Shown piece after piece: positions 21,199 to 29,958 of a stretch of DNA of 64,000 nt (the first letter of the stretch is position 1; each line of letters opens with the position of its first letter). This stretch comes from Polaromonas sp. (GTDB lineage: Bacteria > Pseudomonadota > Gammaproteobacteria > Burkholderiales > Burkholderiaceae_C): NCBI GenBank assembly GCA_021731285.1, contig JAKFXR010000037.1, positions 20,755-84,754 on the forward strand, in the 5' to 3' direction. The translations under genes were made by a program, and so were the position numbers. A model generated the notes under the pieces. The model searched no databases. It saw nothing but the letters and a program-made list of their open reading frames with translations, and was not told the origin of the DNA.

Positions 21199-22011
21199 AT
21201 GAGTGCATCTTTCACCACCAAGTACATCGAAATCCAGGGCGTCGAGCAAACCTTCAAGACCAAAAAAGGCCCGTTCTGCGCGCTGAAAAACATCAACCTG
21301 ACCGTCGCAAAGGGTGAGTTTGTCGCACTGATTGGCCACTCGGGCTGCGGCAAGTCCACGCTGCTCAACCTGCTGGCCGGCCTGACCATGCCGACCCAGG
21401 GCAGCCTGATCTGCGCCAACCGTGAAATCTCGGGGCCGGGTCCGGAGCGCGCGGTGGTTTTCCAGAATCACTCGCTGCTGCCCTGGCTCACCTGTCATGA
21501 AAACGTCTACCTCGCCGTCGAAAGGGTGTTCAGCGCTACCGAGACCCGCGCCCAGCTGAAAGAACGCACAGAGGCAGCGCTGGCCATGGTCGGCTTGACG
21601 CCAGCTGCGCAAAAGCGTCCCGGTGAAATTTCTGGCGGCATGAAGCAGCGCGTCGGCATTGCCCGCGCGCTGTGCATGGAGCCCAAGGTTCTGCTGCTCG
21701 ACGAGCCGTTTGGCGCACTGGACGCATTGACCCGGGCCAAGCTGCAGGACGAGTTGCTCCAGATTGTTGCCACCACGCAGAGCACGGTGGTGATGGTGAC
21801 GCACGACGTGGACGAGGCTGTGCTGCTGTCCGACCGCATCGTGATGATGACCAACGGTCCCGCCGCCACGATTGGGGAAGTCCTCGCCATTGACCTGCCG
21901 CGGCCGCGCAACCGGGTGGATCTTGCCGAGAGTACGCAGTACCTGCACTACCGCAAGGCAGTCATCGACTTTTTGTACACGCGCCAGGGCCACGTCGAAA
22001 AAGCTGCCTGA
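21199..22011 (+). CDS. Nitrate ABC transporter ATP-binding protein (NrtC/NrtD-like, no fused binding domain)
   Basis: Walker A GHSGCGKST, ISGGMKQRVGIARAL, LLLDEPFGALD. Confidence 0.92.
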   Translation: MSASFTTKYIEIQGVEQTFKTKKGPFCALKNINLTVAKGEFVALIGHSGCGKSTLLNLLAGLTMPTQGSLICANREISGPGPERAVVFQNHSLLPWLTCHENVYLAVERVFSATETRAQLKERTEAALAMVGLTPAAQKRPGEISGGMKQRVGIARALCMEPKVLLLDEPFGALDALTRAKLQDELLQIVATTQSTVVMVTHDVDEAVLLSDRIVMMTNGPAATIGEVLAIDLPRPRNRVDLAESTQYLHYRKAVIDFLYTRQGHVEKAA

Positions 22012-22067
22012 GGAACACATAGCAGCGACAAGGTCGCACCTGTATGCAAGCAAGGGAGGAGTTTTCA

Positions 22068-24209
22068 ATGTCCGCAGTCTTACCCGCCAACGGAGCCCTC
22101 CGGGCCGCACCAACCCAGGATACGCCCGCCCGACGTGAACGGCCCGCGCGCTCCCGTGGTTTTGCTTCACTGGGAAAATACCGCGAGCTGATCATTGCCG
22201 TCGGCTTTTTCCTGCTGTTCGACCTCGGGGTGCTGGTTCTCAATTTCTATACCTCGTTCCAGATCGCCGAAGACGCCGTGGGTATCAACCTGGCAGGACG
22301 CCAGCGCATGCTGTCGCAGCGCACAGCCAAAGCCCTGCTGTCGGTAGAAGCAGCCAGGATCAAAGGTGTGCCTGCCACCGATGAACTTGAGGAGCTGAAA
22401 AATGCTGTGAAGCTGTTTGACGCTTCGCTCAAAGGCTTCCAGAGCGGTGCCACGGTGCCAGGCGGGAATGGCAAGCCGGTCTTTCTGCCTGCCGCCCAGG
22501 GCGACAAAGCCGCAGACATCCTGAAAAAAGCACAGGATCTCTGGACGCCCTACCAGGTCAACCTCGCCCCAGTGCTGAGCGGAGCGGCAAGCGAAACCGA
22601 ACTGAAAGAGGCGGCCGACTACGCAAAAGCCAACAACCTGAAGCTGCTGGCCTTGATGAACGAACTGACCACGACGCTGGAGGCAGTGGCCTCAGACCGG
22701 GCCAGCGTCCTGCGCATGGTGCAGACCGGCGGCATTGTCCTGGCTTTGCTGAATTTCGCATTTATTCTCTTCAAGTTTCTGCGCCGGCTGAATACTTCCG
22801 ACGCTGCCATTGAGGCGGCTACCGAAGAAAACCGCGAGATCCTGACCAGCGTGCGCGAGGGACTGTTTCTGCTGACGCCCGAGCACCGGCTGGGCTCGCA
22901 GCTGTCGCGCTCGTCGCATGGGCTTTTCGGCAAGACCCTGGTGCCCGGCCAGAATTTCTTTGAGTTGCTTTCCCCCCTGGTGTCGGAAAAGGCCCTGACA
23001 GACGCGCGCAACTATGTGGGCCTGCTGTTTTCCCCTCACGTAAAAGAGCAATTGATCCAGGGCATCAACCCCCTCGCCGAGGTCGAGCTCACCGTGAAAA
23101 ACCGGCTGGGCCAGGACACCCCACGCTTCCTGTCGTTTCACTTCAACCGGGTGCAGGACGGAACGGCTGTGCGCCACCTGCTGGTGACCGTGCAGGACAT
23201 TTCGCAGAAGGTCGAACTCGAGGCCAAGCTGACCACCGAACGCCATCGCTCGCAAAAAGAGCTGTCCATGATGCTCAAGGCCTTCGAGACCGACCCGGCC
23301 ATGATGCGTGCCTTTGTCGAGCGGGCCGAGGCGTCCTTGCTGGAGGTGAACGACCTGCTTCGCAGCACTTCGTCGGCCGCATCTGAAACCCAGGTCCTCA
23401 AAGCGGTTGACGGGGCCTATCGCCGCATCCACGCCATCAAGGGAGATGCAGCCTCACTGGGTCTGGAAATTCTCGCCTCGCTGGCCCATCAGTTTGAAAA
23501 CGAGTTGCAGAAACTCAAGGACAGCGGCGTGGCCACCGGCGACGCCCTGCTGGCCCTGCCCTTGCCGCTGGAAGACCTGCTGAACAAGGTCGCAGCCTTC
23601 AAGGCGATGAGTCAGAAAAGAGGTAGCGGCTCGCAAGCCGAGCCGGCACCGACGCCCCAGCAGCTCAACGCAAGCTTGCAGCAACTGGCGGCCGATGTGG
23701 CCCATGATGTCGGCAAGCGCGTCAACGCCGACGTGCGCATGTCCAGTGTGCTGGACCTGCAGGCCGAGAAAATCGACCTGGTCCGTGAGATAGCCATCCA
23801 GCTGGTTCGCAACGCTGTGGTGCACGGAGTGGAAGTTCCGCCCGTCAGGCTGGCCGCCGGCAAGGCGGTTCAGGGCGAGGTCACCGTCAACCTCAGCCGG
23901 GACGCAAATGGTCAATACCTGCTCAGTGTGCGGGACGATGGCGCGGGCCTCAATGCTGCCAACGTGCGACTGCGCCTGATGGCCCTGGGTTGGTACACGG
24001 CAGAGCAGTTGCTCAGCTTCAGCGACAAACAGATCGTCGCGCACATTTTCAAGCCGGGCTTTTCCACCGCCCATGCGGCTTCCGCACACGCCGGCCGCGG
24101 TGTGGGTCTGGACCTGGTGCAGGCCAATGTGCAACGTCTGGGTGCGCGCTTGCTGCTATCCAGCATCCCTGGACAACACACCGAGTTCAAGGTGTCGTTC
24201 GCTGCTTGA
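22068..24209 (+). CDS. Membrane sensor kinase: PilJ-N-type P-box sensor, PAS-like region, Hpt and CheA-like HATPase
   Basis: Two TM segments, INLAGRQRMLSQRTAKALL, Hpt motif RRIHAIKGDAASLG, ATPase IQLVRNAVVHGVE ... DDGAGL ... GRGVGLDLV. Confidence 0.85.
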   Translation: MSAVLPANGALRAAPTQDTPARRERPARSRGFASLGKYRELIIAVGFFLLFDLGVLVLNFYTSFQIAEDAVGINLAGRQRMLSQRTAKALLSVEAARIKGVPATDELEELKNAVKLFDASLKGFQSGATVPGGNGKPVFLPAAQGDKAADILKKAQDLWTPYQVNLAPVLSGAASETELKEAADYAKANNLKLLALMNELTTTLEAVASDRASVLRMVQTGGIVLALLNFAFILFKFLRRLNTSDAAIEAATEENREILTSVREGLFLLTPEHRLGSQLSRSSHGLFGKTLVPGQNFFELLSPLVSEKALTDARNYVGLLFSPHVKEQLIQGINPLAEVELTVKNRLGQDTPRFLSFHFNRVQDGTAVRHLLVTVQDISQKVELEAKLTTERHRSQKELSMMLKAFETDPAMMRAFVERAEASLLEVNDLLRSTSSAASETQVLKAVDGAYRRIHAIKGDAASLGLEILASLAHQFENELQKLKDSGVATGDALLALPLPLEDLLNKVAAFKAMSQKRGSGSQAEPAPTPQQLNASLQQLAADVAHDVGKRVNADVRMSSVLDLQAEKIDLVREIAIQLVRNAVVHGVEVPPVRLAAGKAVQGEVTVNLSRDANGQYLLSVRDDGAGLNAANVRLRLMALGWYTAEQLLSFSDKQIVAHIFKPGFSTAHAASAHAGRGVGLDLVQANVQRLGARLLLSSIPGQHTEFKVSFAA

Positions 24210-24266
24210 TATGGCCCCCACCTTCGTCAGACCATCAAAAGAAACACTGCCACCGGGGAGAACACC

Positions 24267-24638
24267 ATGCGGCTGCTGATTGTTGACGACTCGAACATGA
24301 TCCGTACGCGCATCTCCCGCGTGGTGCAGAACGGCGGTCTCAAGGGTGTGGTGCTGGCGGGCCTGGCCAAAAACGGGCGCGAGGCGCTGCGTCTGGCGCG
24401 GGCCACCCGGCCGGAGGTCGTCACCATGGACCTGACCATGCCCGAGATGGACGGGATTGAATGCATTCAGGAAATGCTCAAATTCGACCCCAGCATCAAC
24501 ATCCTGGTGGTCAGCGCGCTCAGCGACAAATCGACCGCCATCGAGGCTCTCAAACTGGGAGCGCGCGGCTTCGTCGCCAAGCCGTTTTCGGATGAAGAAT
24601 TGCAGATCGCGCTGCTTGATGTTTCAGAAATGCGTTAG
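24267..24638 (+). CDS. CheY-like single-domain response regulator
   Basis: LLIVDDSNMIRTRI, MDLTMPEMDG, VAKPF. Confidence 0.93.
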   Translation: MRLLIVDDSNMIRTRISRVVQNGGLKGVVLAGLAKNGREALRLARATRPEVVTMDLTMPEMDGIECIQEMLKFDPSINILVVSALSDKSTAIEALKLGARGFVAKPFSDEELQIALLDVSEMR

Positions 24639-24727
24639 GGCCACTGCCATCGCCGCGCGCCGCAATCGCCCTGTTTTAATCATGTCCGCACTTACATATA
24701 GCCTGAACAGGCCCCAAGGAAAACACA

Positions 24728-25186
24728 GTGGCTACCCTGCAGGAAAATGATCTCAAGCTGTTTGTCGACTCGATCAGGAACTACCTGACCGTTACGACCC
24801 GCCAGGAGCCCAAGATCACCTCCGCCTTTTTGGGCATGGGCGATGTGACGGGATATGAATTCAACGGCATCGTCACCTTCTCGGGCAGCCACAACGGCCA
24901 CGTGGTCGTCTCCATGCCGGACAAGCTGGTGCGCGAAGTGCTGCTGCTGCAGCATGAAACCGACCTGAGTGACGGCAACCTGCTCGACGCCGTGGGAGAA
25001 ATTGCCAACACGCTGGCTGGCAACGCCCGCAAGGTGCTGGGCTCGGAGCTGCAGATTTCGGTACCCATCAAACTGCAGGGTGCCAACGGCATCAAGGCGC
25101 GTGTCCGCAAGCGCCCCTATGTCATCACCCTGCGCTGGAATCACTACGACGCCATGGTCTGCGTGGACATGGAGCGGCGCCACTAA
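24728..25186 (+). CDS. CheX-family chemotaxis phosphatase-like protein (GTG start)
   Basis: DLSDGNLLDAVGEIANTLAGNARKVLGSELQISVP. Confidence 0.85.
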   Translation: MATLQENDLKLFVDSIRNYLTVTTRQEPKITSAFLGMGDVTGYEFNGIVTFSGSHNGHVVVSMPDKLVREVLLLQHETDLSDGNLLDAVGEIANTLAGNARKVLGSELQISVPIKLQGANGIKARVRKRPYVITLRWNHYDAMVCVDMERRH

Positions 25187-25281
25187 GGCGGCGGTTGCGC
25201 ACGAAGTGCGTGCGCCGCACCATAAAAGCCCATCCCATTCCCTGCTTTGAAGCAGGGAGTGGTGATCGCGCATGCCCCAAG

Positions 25282-25298
25282 TTGGCACGCAATTTGCA
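25282..25298 (+). promoter_or_regulatory. Sigma-54 promoter for narK
   Basis: TTGGCAC-GCAAT-TTGCA, 12-nt GG to GC spacing, 43 nt before narK. Confidence 0.78.
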
Positions 25299-25303
25299 CA
25301 AGG

Positions 25304-25329
25304 TTTGTGAATTTCCTTCAATTCACAAA
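25304..25329 (+). promoter_or_regulatory. Perfect 10-bp inverted repeat at predicted narK start site/RBS
   Basis: TTTGTGAATT-TCCTTC-AATTCACAAA; 3' arm overlaps the AAAGGG Shine-Dalgarno. Confidence 0.6.
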
Positions 25330-25340
25330 GGGTCTGCACC

Positions 25341-26552
25341 ATGGCGGGATTCCGCACCTTTCTCAAGTCTGGCCACGCACCGACACTGTTCGCCGCTTTT
25401 CTGTACTTCGACTTCTGTTTCGCCGTCTGGGTTCTGAACGGGGCCATGGCGCCCTTCATCAGTGAGGCTTACCAACTGACAGCAGCCCAAAAGGGCTTCA
25501 TGATTTCGGTGCCCATCCTGGCGGGGGCGCTCATGCGTTTCCCGCTGGGCGTTCTGGCGCAATACATCGGCCGCAAGAACGCAGCGCTGGTTGAAATGGG
25601 CCTGATCGTGGTGGCTCTGGCTTTTGGCTATTTCTTCATCAGCTCCTACGATCATGTGCTGGCCATGGGGGTGTTGCTGGGCATCGCTGGTGCCAGTTTT
25701 GGCGTGGCGCTGTCGCTGGGTTCGGGCTGGTACCCGCCCAAATACAAAGGCCTGGCCATGGGCATCGCGGGCGCAGGCAACTCCGGCACCGTCCTGGCGG
25801 TTTTATTTGCGCCACCGCTGGCCATGGTGTACGGCTGGCAAGCCGTCTACGGCATCGCAGCCTTCTTCATGCTGATTCCCATGGTGGTGATGGTGGTGTT
25901 CGCCAAGGAGCCGCCCGACATTGAGCACCAGACCTTCCGCCAGCATATATCCTGCTTGTTTGAGAAAGACGGCTGGGCCTTCAGCCTGATTTACGTCATC
26001 ACCTTCGGCGGCTTTATCGGCCTGGCGAGTTTTCTGCCCACCTATTTCCACGACCAGTTCGGCGTGACCAAGGTCCAGGCGGGTCAACTGACCATGCTGG
26101 CGGCGCTGATGGGTTCGGCCATCCGGGTGGTGGGCGGCTACATCTCCGACCGCATAGGCGGCATCAACACCCTGAGTGGCGTCCTCGGGGTGGTGGCCGT
26201 CACCCTGGTTCTGTGCGGTCTGGCGGGCGCTTCGCTGACTGTCACCACACTGCTGTTCATGTTGTGCTTCGCCGCGCTGGGCGCGGGCAACGGCGCGCTG
26301 TTCCAGCTGGTGCCCCTGCGCTGGCCACTGGCAACCGCCGTCGCCGGCTCGATGATCGGCGAGATAGGCGCGCTGGGCGGCGGCTTCCTGCCCAACGCCA
26401 TGGGCATGTCCAAGCAATTCACCGGCACCTACCTGTGGGGCTTCGTGGCTTTCGCGGTGCTCGCGCTCGCGATGCTGGTCATGCTGCGGGTAATGCAACT
26501 GCGCTGGACCCGCACCTGGGCTGAAAAGGGTGGGCGGGCGCGCAGCGCCTAG
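25341..26552 (+). CDS. narK: NarK-family nitrate/nitrite transporter (MFS)
   Basis: 12-TM MFS; FPLGVLAQYIGRKNAA, GIAGAGNSGTVLAVLFAPPLA, GAGNGALFQLVP. Confidence 0.92.
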   Translation: MAGFRTFLKSGHAPTLFAAFLYFDFCFAVWVLNGAMAPFISEAYQLTAAQKGFMISVPILAGALMRFPLGVLAQYIGRKNAALVEMGLIVVALAFGYFFISSYDHVLAMGVLLGIAGASFGVALSLGSGWYPPKYKGLAMGIAGAGNSGTVLAVLFAPPLAMVYGWQAVYGIAAFFMLIPMVVMVVFAKEPPDIEHQTFRQHISCLFEKDGWAFSLIYVITFGGFIGLASFLPTYFHDQFGVTKVQAGQLTMLAALMGSAIRVVGGYISDRIGGINTLSGVLGVVAVTLVLCGLAGASLTVTTLLFMLCFAALGAGNGALFQLVPLRWPLATAVAGSMIGEIGALGGGFLPNAMGMSKQFTGTYLWGFVAFAVLALAMLVMLRVMQLRWTRTWAEKGGRARSA

Positions 26553-26740
26553 AGCGAAGCGAGAAAAGCGCCTTGCGCTTTTTTGCCCAGACTTTCTGCG
26601 AAGCTAAAAGGGGGACGCGCACGAAGTGCGTGATCGGCGCAGCCGATGGGACGCGTAGCGTCAGTCCGACTTTTCTGCAAAGCAAAAAGGGAGGGAGGGC
26701 GCGTAGCGCCCAGGAGCGAAGCAACAAAAGCGTTTGCGCC
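26530..26740. repeat. Cluster of short mini-palindromes with GNA triloops
   Basis: GGCGC-GCA-GCGCC, CGCAC-GAA-GTGCG, ATCGGC-GCA-GCCGAT, GACGC-GTA-GCGTC, GGGCGC-GTA-GCGCCC within about 175 bp. Confidence 0.8.
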
Positions 26741-26993
26741 TTGACCCTCTCTTTGACCTTCACAGATGCATCGAGCATTTTTTGCCTGGAGCCCTCAAAG
26801 CACGGACGCCTGCAGCTCCTGAATATGTAGCAAATTCGAGGATGTAAATATTTCACAACTGCACCGCAACCGCGCTGGTGGTCCCTAGCGAGCAATCCAA
26901 AGCGCCTCGACCAGTGCTGCGATATTCAAGCACTGGCGGTTCTGGCGCTGATAAGCTGCGACACTTGTTGCAGGCTCACGAAAACCAAACACA

Positions 26994-28109
26994 ATGGCTT
27001 TGATTCTGGCGATGGATGATGACGAGGCGATACGCATGTTGATCGTCGCCGCGCTGCGCGCTGACGGTCACACGGTACTGGAGGCCGCAAATGGACTGGC
27101 GGGTCTGGCGCTGGTGCGCGAGCACGCCCCTGACCTGGTGATCAGCGACATCAACATGCCGGAGATGGACGGCCTGTCCATGCTCAAAGCCTTGCGGGCC
27201 GACCCCGCGATTCAGGCCACGCCGGTTATTTTGCTCACTTCGCTGCAGGAGCGCGAGCATGTTCGTCAGGGCATGACACGCGGCGCCGATGACTACCTCA
27301 CCAAGCCCCTTGTCTTTGACGAGTTGCGCGAGGCTACCGCAGCCCAGCTGGACAAACACCTGATGCGCCAGTCTGCGCAGGACACTGCAGTGGACGAGGC
27401 GCTCGACGTCGCCCTGAAGGAACAGAAGCAGCGCCTGATACGGCTGTATGAAAAAAAGCTGCTCAGCGAGCTGGACCAAAAATGGCCAACCGCCGAGTCC
27501 CTCCAGGAAGACCGGCAATTCGCCAATGCCACGGTGCTGTTTGTCGATGTGGTCAGCTTCCCCGCGCTGGCGGAAAAACTCTCCCCCGCCGAGCTGAGCC
27601 AGGTGGTGCACGAGTTCTACAACAACGCCGGCAACACCGTTTACCTGTTCGGCGCATACCACATGCAGTTTGTCGGTGAGGGCCTGTTGGCGGTCTTTGT
27701 GGACAGCACCGACACGGACACCGTCAACAGCGGCCTGCGCGCGACCAAAAGCGCCCTGGGTCTGATCGACGCAGCGCACCGGGTGCAGGGGTTTCTCTCA
27801 AGCCGTTTCCCCGGACGCGCGCTGCCGCGGTTCGAAGTGTGTGTCAGCCTGAACAGCGGCGCGGTCACTCTGGCCAGGCTTCAGGAGCCGCTGTGGGGGT
27901 CCTCCCAGATCCTGCCTGTGGGTGACACGGTCAGCGCCTGCCTGCAACTGCAAAAGCAGGCAGCCGCGGCGGGCTGGAAAGTTGCCGCCAGTGCTTCGCT
28001 GTTACAGGGTGTGAGGGAGACCCTGAAAACAGGTAAGCGCAAGCGCTTTTCGATACCCGGACGCAGCTCCGCGCTGGAAGCCGTCGAGCTATTGGGTCTG
28101 GGGGCATAG
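26994..28109 (+). CDS. Response regulator fused to degenerate class III nucleotidyl-cyclase domain
   Basis: REC (LAMDDDEAIR, ISDINMPEMDG, LTKPL) plus cyclase fold VLFVDVVSFPALAEKLSP... GDTVSACLQLQ. Confidence 0.82.
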   Translation: MALILAMDDDEAIRMLIVAALRADGHTVLEAANGLAGLALVREHAPDLVISDINMPEMDGLSMLKALRADPAIQATPVILLTSLQEREHVRQGMTRGADDYLTKPLVFDELREATAAQLDKHLMRQSAQDTAVDEALDVALKEQKQRLIRLYEKKLLSELDQKWPTAESLQEDRQFANATVLFVDVVSFPALAEKLSPAELSQVVHEFYNNAGNTVYLFGAYHMQFVGEGLLAVFVDSTDTDTVNSGLRATKSALGLIDAAHRVQGFLSSRFPGRALPRFEVCVSLNSGAVTLARLQEPLWGSSQILPVGDTVSACLQLQKQAAAAGWKVAASASLLQGVRETLKTGKRKRFSIPGRSSALEAVELLGLGA

Positions 28110-28134
28110 GCTCGGAAGTGCCGGCGCTTCCTGC

Positions 28135-29904
28135 CTACTTGGGCAGGAAAAGCAGCCAGTACATCAGCAGCAGGTTGAACAACACCGACACGGCCAGGCC
28201 AATTTTCCACAAGGCCGTCGGGTCGCGTTGTATCAATGGCGTGGCCGGCTGAGCCGTCAACGGCCGTGAGGCCCCGCGCTCCAGGGCAAGCAGCATTTCT
28301 TCGGCCGTTTCAAAGCGCTTGCGCTTGTCGCGTGCCACCGCCTTGAGCACCACGTGGTCCAGCCAGATCGGCACCTCCGGGTTATGGCGGCTGGGCGCAG
28401 TCGGGTCGCGGTAATAGCGTCCCGACTGGTAAGGCAACACCTCACCATAAGGCAGGCGTCCGGTCAGCAACTGGTAGAGCGTTACGCCCAATGCAAACAA
28501 GTCACTCTGACTGTCGGGCAACTCCTCGGGCTCGTCTTTGCCCGAGTTGCCAGCCTTGGTGTTAAAGCCCCATTGCTCGGGATTGATGTAGCTGGGCGTG
28601 CCGGCATGCAGCTTGCGCATGGACTCGGGCTCACGGCCAGTGAGCGCCACACCAAGATCGAGCAGGCGCAGCACACCGTCTTCGCCCTGGTGCAGATTGG
28701 CGGGTTTGACATCGCGGTGAACCACGCTCTGGCGATGCAGCAAACCCAGCGCCCGGGCCGCCTGCGTGGCCACCGACAGCACCTGGGCCAGGCTGAAGCG
28801 GTGCTGGCGATCAAGCAGTTGCTGCAGTGTCTCGCCGGCATGCCAGTCATACAGCAAATAAAAGGCGGTGGGCGGTGGGAGACCCGCAAGCTGATCGTGA
28901 ATGGCAACCAGATTGCCTGCAGAGCGTGAGGACTGCATGCGTTTGGCCAGCCACGCCTCATGGGCCAGCATGGCCCGCTCCTGCGGATCGTGGGCCCGGG
29001 AAGGATGAAGCGTTTTGAGCGCGTAGAGGCGCTGGGTCGACGGGTCCCGCACCTGATAAAGCACATTGATGCCGTTGTCGGCGACTGGCGCCGTCAGGAT
29101 CAAGCCATCGAGGCTGTCCCCCACCTTCAGACGCAAGGGGATGGGCAGGGACAGAGCGCGGCGGTTTTCGTCCTGCAGGTTGGCCTCCAGCAGGCCCAGC
29201 ACACGCACCACCAGCGCTGTCACATTGTCCTGCGCCCCCGCCGCCAATGCGGCGTCCACCATTTGCCGGCTGATGTGCTGCGCATGACTTTCGCCGGGGG
29301 TGCCCGGCGCGCCCGCGAGCTGGCCGAGCTTTTTGTCCGGGAGCACGTTGTGCACCCCGTCGGACAGCAACACAAAGACATCACCAACCTGCAGATCGCC
29401 CTGGAAATAATCCACCACGAGCCGGTCTTCAGCGCCGACGCAGCGCAGCAACTGGTGCCGGAAATCGGGGTGATCCATCACGTGGTCGGTGCTGAGCTGG
29501 GTCAGGCGGCCCTCGCGCAGCAGGTAGGCCCGGGTATCGCCGATGTGCGCCACCGCATAGGACTGCCCGCGCAGCACCACCGCCGTGAGCGTGGTTAGCC
29601 CCAAGGCCGGGTGCCGGCGCCGGTTCAGACCCGCCAGCCAGGCGTTTTGGGCGCCAATGATGCGGTCCAGCGCAACCGTGGTGTCCCAGGTTTCGGGCGT
29701 GCCGTAATAGTCGCGAACCAGGCTGGTCACCGTGGTCTGTGCCGCCTCCTTGCCCATGCCGCCGGTGCTGACACCGTCAGCGATCGCCACGATGGAGCCC
29801 ATGGCCTCCTGACCGGGCTCGGGCAGCATGGCCGCGCAGAAGTCTTCGTTGATGTCCTTGCGGCCGGCCAGCGAGGCAAAGCCGATGTCTATTTCAAATG
29901 CCAT
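28135..29904 (-). CDS. Bifunctional PP2C phosphatase / Ser-Thr protein kinase, C-terminal TM anchor
   Basis: PP2C IADGVSTGGMGKEA, HIGDTRAYLL, LLSDGVHNV; kinase VVHRDVKPANL, LLDLGVAL, PSYINPEQW; C-terminal hydrophobic IGLAVSVLFNLLLMYWLLFL. Confidence 0.92.
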   Translation of the reverse strand: MAFEIDIGFASLAGRKDINEDFCAAMLPEPGQEAMGSIVAIADGVSTGGMGKEAAQTTVTSLVRDYYGTPETWDTTVALDRIIGAQNAWLAGLNRRRHPALGLTTLTAVVLRGQSYAVAHIGDTRAYLLREGRLTQLSTDHVMDHPDFRHQLLRCVGAEDRLVVDYFQGDLQVGDVFVLLSDGVHNVLPDKKLGQLAGAPGTPGESHAQHISRQMVDAALAAGAQDNVTALVVRVLGLLEANLQDENRRALSLPIPLRLKVGDSLDGLILTAPVADNGINVLYQVRDPSTQRLYALKTLHPSRAHDPQERAMLAHEAWLAKRMQSSRSAGNLVAIHDQLAGLPPPTAFYLLYDWHAGETLQQLLDRQHRFSLAQVLSVATQAARALGLLHRQSVVHRDVKPANLHQGEDGVLRLLDLGVALTGREPESMRKLHAGTPSYINPEQWGFNTKAGNSGKDEPEELPDSQSDLFALGVTLYQLLTGRLPYGEVLPYQSGRYYRDPTAPSRHNPEVPIWLDHVVLKAVARDKRKRFETAEEMLLALERGASRPLTAQPATPLIQRDPTALWKIGLAVSVLFNLLLMYWLLFLPK

Positions 29905-29958
29905 GCACCATCCATGCAATTGTCATGCCCGGATTTGGTGCATTGCAACAATTCAAAT

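Noticed and set aside
25199-25213. GCAC-N7-GTGC as NtrC site upstream of narK
   Set aside because: Coincides with the CGCAC-GAA-GTGCG mini-hairpin also found at 26618-26630, so better explained as that repeat; needs experimental evidence.
25304-25329. narK leader hairpin as an ANTAR target
   Set aside because: Hexaloop TCCTTC lacks A1/G4, and only one hairpin is present.
26573-26830. 85-aa ORF MRFFAQTFCEAKRGTRTKC...
   Set aside because: Translation of the mini-palindrome repeat cluster, not a credible protein.
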